From Chenopodium formosanum (lineage: Eukaryota; Streptophyta; Magnoliopsida; Caryophyllales; Amaranthaceae): DNA of 64,000 bases. Of this stretch, positions 55,291 through 64,000 are shown piece by piece. The notes under the pieces were generated by a model, which was not told the DNA's origin, searched no databases, and saw only the letters and a program-made list of their open reading frames with translations. Made by a program: the position numbers and the translations under genes. Location: the NCBI GenBank assembly GCA_024500155.1, contig CM044875.1, positions 19,801,203-19,865,202 on the forward strand. Direction: 5' to 3'. Position 1 is the stretch's first letter, and each line of letters opens with the position of its first letter.

Positions 55291-56849
55291 TCGTGTTGAT
55301 CAAGTGTGTGAGTTAGTGGGTTTATGCTTGTTCTCCAAGGATGGGTTGTGGTCCTTACCTACTCCCTTCCTAATGTTGACACTTGTAATTTGACTATTAT
55401 ATAGATTATTTAATTAAATTTGGAATTAAATTAATTGCCTATTTTCATATTTTACTAACTATCTTACATTGAAAGATGATGGGAATTCTTGGGAACATTT
55501 TCCTATAAATACCCATCTATTAGGAAATTCACTTGAGTGGGTGAACTTTAAGGGATATCCAAAGAGAGAAAACCTTTGTTCGTAAACTCTAAGTTATTTT
55601 GGTCTAGCCCCGACTAAGCTTCAGGGTAGGGGTTGGTTCGGTTCAGTAGCAAGGGCGTGAGCCGTTCGAGGTTCTCGCGCTTGCGGAACTTGAAGCTTTC
55701 AAGTCCGAGCTCATCGGTTGAGCGAAGCACACTTCTAGGGTGAGTATTCTTTCTCTCTCTTCTCTTGTGTTTTGTTTATCTGCATGGTTTTGTTTATGTT
55801 GTAATTATTATGTAGCGATCCGGTTACCTGGTTTTGTTTCCACACGGTGTTAGACACCGCAAAACCCAACATTAATTATTACAACTAAAAATTAATTTAG
55901 GTGGTTTAAATGGATTTAAATTTCTGGTTTTGCTTCCTAATTAGATTCGGAGCTCATTTTTAATTAGTTTAATATTGTATTTATGCTAATTTTGGCTAAA
56001 GAACCCCGATTTTGACCCGAAATTAGTGAATTTTGGGTGGATTCGACATTCTAAATCATTCTTTATCCACAAAGTGATTAAATTGACGTTCCAGAGGCCA
56101 AAATTAACCCAGAAAGGTGTTTTCATGGGGTTTTTCGTTTTGACGAATACTTTTAAATCTTTAAACTTTGATTAATTATGGCATGCAATTGTTGGATTAT
56201 GTGTTTGATTATACCATTGATCTTTTGCAATTTTAACCTTTATTAAGCATGTTTATGAAGTCATAATTGGTGCTTAATTTGGTTAGCTCTTATTTTTTCA
56301 CATAAACTTGCAATTTTACATTTTTGCAGAATAATTGCTTGGAGTGTGAATGTTTATGGTGAAAATGTATTTTTAAAGCCCTCTAAGATGTTAAATATTC
56401 AATCTTTAATTGTCTATTTGGTTGGATCTTAACTTGTTAAAATCCATAATGAACTAATTTCTTGTTTTAATCGTTTTTTAGTTGATTAAAATCTTAAATG
56501 TTTATACTTATTCTTGAAATATTATTGTTCTTCATATTGGAAGATTACAATATTCAATGAGCATAAGTGTTGGATAAATTTTTCATTTGATGATTTTTTT
56601 TTTCCAACCATTTTTGTTAAAACTCATTGTTAAATTTATGTTAGCTAAATTAATTATGAGTATAGCCCTCAAATTTTGTAGCATCAAGTTGAACCAAAAT
56701 AATTTAGAGAATTGTTCTTGAATTAATTTTTGTTAATAAAATTGAATTTAATTAAGTTGGACTTGTTTTATTTTCATATTGCACAATATTAGTTATAAAG
56801 ATAATTTAGAATTAATTTTTTATGTCACACACAATATTAGAATAAAATT

Positions 56850-57245
56850 TCGAGGCACAAGCACGAAAACTAAGGCACCAAGCCTCGAGCACAACCCTTG
56901 GCTAGCCGAGTTGCTTGCGCAGCCTACATGTTGCCGCCGAGGGAGTGCACCGTGATGGTGCACACGTGTGTGTGAGCAGCACAACTTGGTGCGGCACTTG
57001 CGTGCGTGTGGTGCAGGTGCATTGTTGCGGCAGCTAAGCAGCGCCAGCCCGCACAACAAGGCTGCGGCCAACACTAGTGTGCGCACAAGCACGCTGCTAG
57101 GGCTAGCGTAACGCGTGAATGCGACGCTGTCAGCCACTAGCACATGGCATGACGCTGATGTGCCTGTGGAGGCAGCACAAACACATGGCAACCAGTCAGG
57201 CCTTGGTGCCTAGCAAGCCGAGCCTCGTGGCTTGGATGCTAGGCA
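56850..57245. repeat. CTAG/GCAC-rich island 2
   Basis: GC-rich block with GCACAA, CTAGCC and GTGCGC words, similar in style to 54930-55290. The 123-codon minus-strand frame (57191-56820) has no recognisable motif and I do not call it a gene. Confidence 0.5.
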
Positions 57246-57837
57246 CTTAGCCATTTGAGGGGCTATTAATTTTGCGATTTTGCTGCTTTTCGTTTTTAAT
57301 TAAAACGAGGCTAGGCGCCGATTTTTCCCGGCACTTGCAAAATAATTTGGCAAAATTTTGGGTTAACCGGCTTAATTGATTTTAATAGGATTAATTTTAA
57401 TTAAGTTGGATGATATGGAATTTAGTGAGAGCTTCATTAATTGTTTGAGCTATTATTATTACGTTGATTCACATAATCGGATAACAACTTTGTCTAGTTT
57501 TAATTAGGCATGTTGATCGGATTAACCACCTAACTTAGTTACTAGTTTGCGAGTGTTTTGCATTGTTTGGTTTATTTTATTAAATGCTTGGGCCATTCAC
57601 TTTAGAAGTGAATGGATGAATGGAATAAATATTCTAATGCAGGTTTTACAAAATAACAACTAGTGCGGCCCGACTAGGGTAGTAAATAAGGACTGCGTTC
57701 TGTCTTGTATTTTTATAAATCTCAATACGGACTGCGTTCCGTTAGGTATTTTTATACCTTAATATTTAGATTAGTCCTAGTCTTATTAGTAGTTGCATAA
57801 TTGGTGGTGATGTCTCGAAGACGGCGTTTCTACGAAA

Positions 57838-59090
57838 ATGAAGCTAAGAGATGCAATGAATGCCCTTGAAGGTTTGAAGATTCAAGTTTCAAGGGGTCAT
57901 GCTAATTGCCAAATGCATCTTTATTTATGCTTTATATATTTATGCTTAGGAAAAATTGCCACCATTAATCCCAATATTGCTCCATCCGTTGATATTAATC
58001 TCAATTTCAGTTTATTCCCTATCCCTCCCAACTTTGCACCCTATTAATTTTTATCACCCCCTGAATGGCTTGAAACCGGTTAAAGAGGAAAACCTTACTG
58101 ACTTGGGATTACTTGTACACATGTCACAACCTGATTGGTTAAAAAGTAAAAAAAAAATAAATCCCCAACACTCCTTCAACCTTAGCATCGACCACCACCA
58201 CCAACCTCTCTTCCTTAAGCCCCAGCCGCCTCAGTTCCTCCCTAACCCCACTCTCGGAACCACCAGGGTGGCGAACAAGGCAACAAGGTGGTCAGAATTT
58301 GATGGACAAGACGCAAGGTGGTCGAAATTCAACGAGGAAGGGAAGGGGAGTTGGAATCTAGCATGGAAGAACCCTAACCTTCGATCTCCGGCAACGGCGT
58401 AAAGGGAGTAGTGTTGGTGGTCGAAATTAGGCTGGTGTTGTTGGCAGAGTTGCGGGTTGGTGTTGTTGGCGAAGTTGCGAGCTGGTGTTGTTGGTAGAGT
58501 TGTGGGCTGGGTTTTGTTGAATGTGCGAATTATGGTGTTGCAGTGGTAGGCATTTGCGCAATTGTGTTTGATGGCTGGTGGCGAATTGAGGTGTCTGGTG
58601 GCGAATTGAGGTGGCTAGTGATGAACAGAGGTGGCGGTGGCTGTTGAGTAGCGTTGCTTTAGAGGGGAGGGGGAGGGTTACGGAAGGTTTTAAGAGGAAA
58701 GGGGAGGCTAGTCGGGCCAGCGCCGGCAACGGAGTTGGGGATGGGGGTCTGGCGGTGGCCGATGCTCAAGGGGACTGGTAAAGGCAGGGGCTGCCGCCTA
58801 TCGGAGGTAGCAAGGGCTGCCCTATCCCTGCTGGGGTAGGGATAGGGTTTTAATTTTTTGGGTTTTTCTAAGTTGTGCCCTCGAGGTTCTTGAGTTTCTA
58901 AGGTGTGCCCATGCTCTTTCAAAATTACAAGTTGTGCCCTCTAACTTTAATTGTTTAATCAATTGTACCCTATGACGTTAACTCGACTTTAGTAATTTAA
59001 AAAAATAGGAAGTAATAAAAAGCGGATGAAAAAAAAGAAGAAGAATTATACCGAGAGCTTGAAATATCAATGATTGCTTTTAGAAGAAAG
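57838..59090. other. Non-coding: Pro/His-coding-like and GT-rich blocks
   Basis: 58150-58400 is CCACC/CCTC-rich. 58420-58830 is rich in GGTGTTG, GGTGGCG and GAATTGAGGTG repeats on the plus strand. 58860-58990 has three 'AAGTTGTGCCCTC'-type phrases resembling the phrase-repeated termini of Mutator-like elements, but no partner end was found. No gene is supported; the 148-codon frame at 57956 is low-complexity. Confidence 0.4.
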
Positions 59091-59224
59091 TGTTTAGGGT
59101 AATTTTACCCCGTCATGTGGCCCAATCGGAGGGCGACACGTGTCAGCCCAAGGATGGTCCAAAGTGGACCTATCCCTGCTTGACACGTGTCATCCCAGAT
59201 ATTTGGGGAAATGACGGCCTTCCG

Positions 59225-59364
59225 GCCCAAATCCCGAGAAAGCCGCAATGCGGCGTAGCCCACCACTGATTAGGGCTCTGTGACCTAATCAGGGGCCCAA
59301 ATCCCGAGAAAGCCGCAATGCGGCGCAGCCCACCACTGATTAGGGCTCTGTGACCTAATCAGGG
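59225..59364 (+). repeat. 70 bp tandem duplication in the Tat LTR
   Basis: GCCCAAATCCCGAGAAAGCC... through GTGACCTAATCAGGG twice, with a single T/C difference noted (GGCGTAGCC/GGCGCAGCC). It ends 20 bp upstream of the TATA-like box. Confidence 0.92.
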
Positions 59365-59383
59365 GCACAATTCCCAGGGACCC

Positions 59384-59393
59384 TTTAAATAGG
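59384..59393 (+). promoter_or_regulatory. TATA-like box of the Tat LTR
   Basis: TTTAAATAGG, downstream of the duplicated U3 segment. The reversed relative has CTATAAATACC at the same relative place. Confidence 0.5.
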
Positions 59394-59647
59394 GAGATTC
59401 CCCTCTTTTGGAGGGGACGTTTTTCCACTTATTACAAACTGTCCCTTTGATAGAGACAACTGAGCTAGAAATCCTAGCAGATCTCCACCTAAATTTCCGC
59501 ACCTTTTTCTCTCCTTTCAAGTTACTAACTTGATCGTCGGAGGCGAAGCACCTACCAACCGGTGTCTCCGTTTGTCTTGCAGGTACAGGCCACTCCGGAC
59601 CAGTCTTCGAGCTGTAACTCTCCCGAGGGACAAAAACACCCAAAACA

Positions 59648-59667
59648 TTTGGCGTCGTCTGTGGGGA
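59648..59667 (+). other. Primer-binding site of the Tat element
   Basis: TTTGGCGTCGTCTGTGGGGA after the LTR end. TGGCG(C/T)CG(T) is the style of PBS seen in Tat/Athila elements, imperfectly matching a tRNA-Asp-type 3' end. Confidence 0.55.
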
Positions 59668-59679
59668 GAGTACTTCAAG

Positions 59680-61596
59680 ATGGTTCAAAGTTCTGTACCA
59701 ATTCTTAACTCTACTTCTCTACGTCCGGTTACTCAGGCGGGTAACCAAGAGGACTTGCAGCCGGTTATTCAACCGGAAGGCTTTGAAATCCCTCAGCCTC
59801 CGCCTCAGCCTCAGCCAGAGGTATTCACTGAGGAGGAGGAAGAAGAAGACAATGATGTGGAGACCTACATAACCAAAGATGGCTCCCTCATCTCTAAATC
59901 CATTCGTTCCAGAGATCAACTGGAGCGAAATGTAGACCAGGCGGGCCCAAGCAGGCGCCACCCTGGAAGGCCAGAAGGGGAAACCCAGAAGGCTAAAGGT
60001 CAAGCCCCAGTCACCCGGGATGAGCTCATGAAATTCATGACCTCTTTCAAAGGTGAAATCAAGGCCATGATCAACAAAATCAAGGCAGGCTCTAGCAAGA
60101 GCCAGCCTGCTAAAAAGACTCCCAATGATGGGAAGAAGAAGAAGCCGGTCAAGGACAGGCAGCCAACTCCTCATCCAAAGGAGAAGGCAGCCGCAAAACT
60201 TGATTGGTCTAAGATTCTGATGCCCCGGCGACCCCAGCCGGAGGCCCAAAAGGCGTCTACCTTTGATGCAAGACATGTCATTAATCGGAGGAGACAGCAA
60301 CAGTCTGAGTCAGCTTCTACCTCGAGCTTCAAGGAAGGTTTTGGAAGGAATTCTATGTCCTTGCATGAGAGTCGGACAGGCAGTAAATCCGTCAACACCG
60401 AACCTCAGCTGATGATAGGGTCTATGCCACACGCACCCCAGGCGCAGTATGGGCAGTATGGCCTCCAGTTTATGCAGCCACCCCCATTCGGAGGTCAGGC
60501 GGCATATACCAATATCCAGCCACTAGACTGGCAGCTGCGGCTGATGAGGCTAGGCGAACAGCCGTCTGCCTTCGCAGCCAATATAACCGAGGCGGCTCAG
60601 CCGACCAAGGTTAAGAATGTGTTGGTGGGCATCTATGATGGTACCACTAACCCAGAAGACCACCTGATGGCATACACCAACCTCATGTGCTTGCAGGGTT
60701 GGGACGATGCCACCTGGTGTCGATGTTTCCTGGGTACATTGAAGGGCATTGCCCAACAGTGGTTTGGCAACTTGCCAGCCGGCTCAATTGATTGCTTCAA
60801 GAAGCTAGCCTTCTTGTTTGCTACCAACTTCTCAATGAACATCCTTGCTAAGAAAACGAGCCTTAATTTGAGCACCGTTAAGCAGGGTGAGAAGGAAGGG
60901 CTACGCTCATATGTCAGGAGGTTCAACCTGGTCAGGATACAGATCCAGGGACTGTCTGACGAGGTAGCTTTTACACACTTTTTCAAGGGTCTGAAGGACG
61001 GGTCGGCTTTTAAGTTCGACCTTGTTCGAAAAGGGGCATTTACGCTACAGGCGGCCCTGAGGGAGGCGGAGAGCTACATACAAGCTACCGACCTCTGCAC
61101 GCCTGGTAGCCAGTCAGACTCCAAGAAGTCTGACAAACAAAAAGAAAGCCAGTCAGCTCAGCCGGGTAATAAAAAAGAAGAGAGCAAAAAGAGAAAAGAA
61201 GTCTGGGCGATTAGTGATTCTGACCAGCCGTCCCAGAAGAAAAAGAGAGAGTTTAAACCGTACGTCCCCAAGTACGAGTTTAACAAAGACTGCAACTCCA
61301 TCCTCATAGAGGTAAAGGACCGGCTGTCTATTGAGAAGCCGAATCTAATGAAGAGTTCCGTCCAGACACGGAACAAAAATAAATTTTTCCAGTTCCATGA
61401 GGAGGTTGGCCATGACACCAACGACTGCTTCAGTCTACAGCGAACGTTGGACCGTCTGGCTGACAAAGGGCTTCTAAAGTCCTACATTTCTAAGTCCCTA
61501 GCTGGGGCAAAGAAGAAGAGCAAGGGTCAGTCCTCCAAGGCTACCCCCAGCCTACTAGTAGTTCGGATACCGACAAGGATCCGGTCTACACTATAG
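59680..61596 (+). CDS. gag: gag of the Tat element
   Basis: Open for 638 residues from the ATG at 59680; the frame is also open upstream through the PBS, so the first ATG after the PBS is chosen. N-terminal ~200 residues: low-complexity, acidic (EEEEEEDNDVE), then Lys/Pro-rich. The capsid domain lies at about residues 305-460, with IYDGTTNPEDHLMAYTN, the LKGIAQQWFGNLP motif and a helical end (LREAESYI). The Tat-type degenerate zinc finger FFQFHEEVGHDTNDCFSLQR is at about 565. The normal Tat 'YTIAGG' junction is readable only in another frame at ~61580, so a frameshift precedes the TAG at 61594. Confidence 0.85.
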   Translation: MVQSSVPILNSTSLRPVTQAGNQEDLQPVIQPEGFEIPQPPPQPQPEVFTEEEEEEDNDVETYITKDGSLISKSIRSRDQLERNVDQAGPSRRHPGRPEGETQKAKGQAPVTRDELMKFMTSFKGEIKAMINKIKAGSSKSQPAKKTPNDGKKKKPVKDRQPTPHPKEKAAAKLDWSKILMPRRPQPEAQKASTFDARHVINRRRQQQSESASTSSFKEGFGRNSMSLHESRTGSKSVNTEPQLMIGSMPHAPQAQYGQYGLQFMQPPPFGGQAAYTNIQPLDWQLRLMRLGEQPSAFAANITEAAQPTKVKNVLVGIYDGTTNPEDHLMAYTNLMCLQGWDDATWCRCFLGTLKGIAQQWFGNLPAGSIDCFKKLAFLFATNFSMNILAKKTSLNLSTVKQGEKEGLRSYVRRFNLVRIQIQGLSDEVAFTHFFKGLKDGSAFKFDLVRKGAFTLQAALREAESYIQATDLCTPGSQSDSKKSDKQKESQSAQPGNKKEESKKRKEVWAISDSDQPSQKKKREFKPYVPKYEFNKDCNSILIEVKDRLSIEKPNLMKSSVQTRNKNKFFQFHEEVGHDTNDCFSLQRTLDRLADKGLLKSYISKSLAGAKKKSKGQSSKATPSLLVVRIPTRIRSTL

Positions 61597-62157
61597 CAGG
61601 TGGATTTTCATGTGGTGGCCCTACCATCCGGGTGCACCAAGAGTCATCTTCGAAAGATGGACAAGGATGATGATGAGCAGGCGTCTGCTTCTTCCACCTT
61701 CCCAGACGTCCTCATAACTGAGAAGGACAGGGGCAGCGTCTGCCGTCCGCATGACGACCCGGTCGTCATTGAATGTAAGGTTGCCAACCAGCTGGTTGGA
61801 CGGATCCTTATCGACACTGGCAGCTCGTCGGACATTATCAGCCTCCGGTGCTTGCAGAAGCTGAAATACAACTCCAGCAACATGCATCCGGTAACCCACC
61901 CCTTGGTTGGTTTTGGGGGTGGGATGCCCATCCGGCTGGGAGAAAAAGGCCAGGGACGGCATATTGTCGTCAGGTTCTTGGTCGTGGAGGAGTTGACCGC
62001 CTACAATATCATCCTTGGTAGGCCAACCCTCAACGAAGCTAAGGCGGTGATCATCCCGTCTCTCATGCTTATAAAGTATGAGCGGGATGATGGCTCTGTT
62101 GGTTCCCTGAACGGGGATCAGAAGACGGGCTTGGGAGTGCTACCTCTCAGCCGTTAA
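61597..62157 (+). pseudogene. pol: Protease region of the Tat element
   Basis: Follows gag in the same frame after TAG. The first ~20 residues belong to another frame of the original protein. From about 61660 it reads as Tat protease: KDRGSVCRPHDDPVVIECKV, catalytic LIDTGSSSDIIS and NIILGRPTLN. The frame is lost at about 62110-62157, where an alternative frame continues the usual linker (SAVKDTVAPDGQEKEP). A further in-frame TAG lies near 62296. Confidence 0.8.
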
Positions 62158-63202
62158 AGATACTGTGGCCCCAGACGGCCAAGAGAAGGAACCAATAGAC
62201 CTTGACGCTGTCAAGGATGCCAACCCTGTCCCACCAGCCATTGGTAAGAAAAGAAAAGCGCCTCTGCTGGTGGAGGTGAAGAAAGAGAAAAAATAGCAAT
62301 CACTGACCGGGGAACGGTCAGACGAGCTCCGTCCCCAACCGGCTGGAGAAAATATTGATCTCGTGTTGGACGACAACCGTCCAGAGCGTACGGTGAAGGT
62401 TGGGACGGTTGCTTATGCTACTCTGGGTGCAAGCTTGCACCTTCTGCTGAAAGAATTCAAAGACATCTTTGCCTTTGAAGTGGAAGAGATGCCAGGCGTC
62501 AGCCCGGATCTCGCTGTCCACAAACTCGCCGTGGATCCCAAAAAGAAGCCCATCCGGCAAAAGAAAAGAAACCATGGCGAGGAAAGAAGTCAGGCGGCAG
62601 CTGCCAAAGTCAAAAAGCTGCTAGACGCCAGGTTCATTCGGCCCTGCAATTTCCCCGACTGGGTGGCCAATGTGGTCCTTGTTAAGAAACCGAATGGGAC
62701 CTGGCGCATGTGTGTTGATTACGCAGACCTCAACAAGGCGTGTCCAAAGGACAGTTACCCGCTTCCAAAGATCGACAGTCTGGTCGACTCTACAGCCGGT
62801 CACGCCTTGATGAGCTTTATGGATGCCTACTCCGGCTTCCATCAGATACCCCTCTGGAAAAGAGATCAAGAGAAGACGACCTTCGTCACTGATTTGGGGT
62901 TATTCTGTTATACTGTGATGCCGTTTGGCTTGAAGAATGCTCCTGCCACCTTCCAACGGATGATTAATACGGTCTTCATTAATCAAATTAGGAGGAATGT
63001 GGAGGCGTACATCGACGACATGATAGTCAAATCCAAGCAACAGACGGATCACCTTGCTAATCTCCGAGAAACATTCACCACCCTCAGGCGGCATAAGGTC
63101 ATGTTAATCCCCAACAAATGCGTCTTTGGTGTTGAGTCTGGGAAGTTTCTCGGATTCCTGATTGATCAAAGGGGGATAGAGGCTAACCCCGAAAAGATAT
63201 AG
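62158..63202 (+). pseudogene. pol: Reverse transcriptase of the Tat element
   Basis: Open from 62363 to 63202. Motifs: PCNFPDWVANVVLVKKPNGT, WRMCVDYADLNKACPKD, SFMDAYSGFHQI, MPFGLKNAPATFQRM and catalytic AYIDDMIVKS (Asp-Asp), FLGFLIDQRGIEANPEKI. CVDYADLN and GIEANP are the Tat/Athila style, distinct from the chromovirus copies at 5050 and 13050. The stop at 63200 is TAG where CAG (Gln) is expected, a single C-to-T change. Confidence 0.9.
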
Positions 63203-63830
63203 GCGGTAATTGACATGAAGTCACCGCGTTCTGTCAAGGAAGTTCAGAGACTAACTGGTTGCCTGGCGGCCTTGGGGAGGTTCCTCAGCCGGTCAGGTGA
63301 CAAATGCCTTTACTTCTTCCAAGCAATCAGGAAGAAGACCAGGTTTGAATGGGGAGACGATGCTAAGACGGCATTCCAGAAGCTAAAAGAGCATCTGCAC
63401 TCTCTGCCTAGGTTGGTCAGTCCTCTACCTAGGGAGACGTTGTATATGTATTTAGCCGTCTCAGATCATGCTCTTAGTGCCGTTCTCCTTGCTGAGCGAG
63501 ACGGCGTTCAGCTCCCAGTTTACTTCATTAGCCATGTTCTTAAAAATGCTGAACTCCGGTACCCCATGGTTGAAAAATTTGGCCTTGCTTTGTACATGGC
63601 ATTCAAAAAATGGAAGCCTTACTTTTTGGCTCATCCGGTGGTGATTTACACCGACTAGCCACTCAAGCGGCCAATGTCTACCTTAGAGTCATCCGGCAGA
63701 ATGTTAAAATGGGCTATTGAAATGCAAAGTCTTGAAATCACTTACGAACCAAGAAAGGCAGTGAAAGGTCAGGCGTTTGCCGACTTCATTGTGGAAATGA
63801 CCCGTCCGGTTGCTACGGATAATCTTGATC
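63203..63830 (+). pseudogene. pol: First RNase H of the Tat element
   Basis: Starts with the RT connection (SVKEVQRLTGCLAALGRFLS), followed by RNase H-like LYMYLAVSDHALSAVLLAE, YPMVEKFGLALYMAFKKWKPYF and VIYTD. The Asp of LAVSD is as in other Tat elements, whose first RNase H is degenerate. TAG at 63656 replaces the Gln codon after VIYTD, again a C-to-T change. The end of the domain is AFADFIVEM. Confidence 0.85.
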
Positions 63831-64000
63831 AGGTTTGTAAAGTGTATGTAGACGGGAGTTCTACAAAGAACGGCTGTGGTGCAGGCGTAATTTATGAGTC
63901 TCCTGAGGGGGACAGATATGAGTATGCACTACGGTTCAAATTTCAGGCCTCAAACAATGAGGCGGAATATGAAGCCCTGCTAGCCGGAATCCGTATATGT
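63831..64000 (+). CDS. pol: Second (additional) RNase H of the Tat element, runs off the window
   Basis: KVYVDGSSTKNGCGAGVIY followed by FKFQASNNEAEYEALLAG carries the first Asp and the Glu of an RNase H fold. The presence of this extra domain after the degenerate first RNase H is the diagnostic trait of the Tat clade. The rest, and integrase, lie beyond 64000. Confidence 0.85.

Larger units (their letters stand above)
54585..57836. other. Unclassified repeat-like region, possibly an LTR element
   Basis: Starts TGTATTATTCCGATAG directly at the LINE break. It has a TATA-like CTATAAATACCC at ~55503 and a leader-like region after it. A CCCAACA at 55866-55872 could close an LTR, but no primer-binding site follows, so the class is open. 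The remaining sequence is AT-rich and non-coding, with two GC/CTAG-rich islands. 57680-57760 has two copies of a ~36 bp GGACTGCGTTC...TATTTTTATA unit. Confidence 0.35.
59091..59647 (+). repeat. 5' LTR of a Tat-clade Ty3 element
   Basis: 557 bp, TGTTTAGGGTAATTTTACCC ... CCAAAACA, followed by a primer-binding site. Contains a perfect-period 70 bp tandem duplication (59225-59364) and a TATA-like TTTAAATAGG at 59384. The same LTR start occurs in reverse at 19145. Confidence 0.75.

Noticed and set aside
56820..57191. 123-codon Cys/Ala-rich minus-strand frame
   Set aside because: Lies in a CTAG/GC-rich island of low complexity, with no splice partners or known motif.
57956..58402. 148-codon Pro/His-rich frame before the Tat LTR
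   Set aside because: Low-complexity CCACC-rich composition, no domain, no splice context; probably part of a decayed repeat.
59530..59679. Upstream extension of the Tat gag frame through the LTR end and primer-binding site
   Set aside because: Open by chance; translation is more likely to start at the first ATG after the primer-binding site (59680).

Overview
This is nuclear DNA of a flowering plant, almost certainly a dicot. It has AT-rich intron-containing genes, plastid-type and mitochondrial-type N-terminal sequences, a plant DCD-domain gene, and a dense nest of plant LTR retrotransposons, Stowaway MITEs, Helitrons, a Mutator-like element and a LINE fragment. I cannot name the species from sequence alone. 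Exon boundaries were read from GT/AG sites and reading-frame continuity. Family names come from recognised motifs, not from searches.

Layout. 1-1938: start of a long LTR in reverse orientation. 1939-18788: an array LTR-A-LTR-B-LTR of two defective Tekay/Del-like Ty3/gypsy chromoviruses with about 2.5 kb LTRs. Each carries an extra open reading frame between the leader and gag, behind a 274 bp intron-like segment. 18789-21174: LTR debris (reversed Tat-type LTR, diverged Tekay-like LTR tail, another element's polypurine tract and 3' LTR, MITE fragment). 21309-23745: two-exon gene for a small, probably plastid-targeted protein of unknown function. 24599-24670: tRNA-Pro(UGG). 24732-28596 (minus): four-exon short-chain dehydrogenase/reductase. 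28866-32940: Stowaway MITEs, Helitron fragments and a complete 721 bp Mutator-like non-autonomous element with a 9 bp target duplication. 33300-40939: DCD-domain gene with a 5' UTR intron and three coding exons.

41521-51177 is a Stowaway-type element split by an 8.7 kb recent LTR element (41735-50416, target duplication TCATA, nearly identical LTRs). That element has no recognisable protein genes and carries clusters of TGTCGCC/GGCGACA hairpins. 51274-54584 holds a small Helitron, AT microsatellites, a Helitron 3' end and the 3' part of a LINE. 54585-59090 is unclassified repeat-like DNA with two CTAG- and GC-rich islands. 59091-64000 is the left part of a Tat-clade Ty3/gypsy element (LTR, gag, protease, RT, RNase H and a second RNase H) that runs off the window.

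The host genes are three unrelated loci and do not form a pathway. The most unusual signals are the pre-gag ORF with alternative-splicing-like signals in the Tekay-like pair, and the hairpin clusters of the non-coding LTR element, one of which differs between its two LTRs by exactly one 21 bp hairpin.
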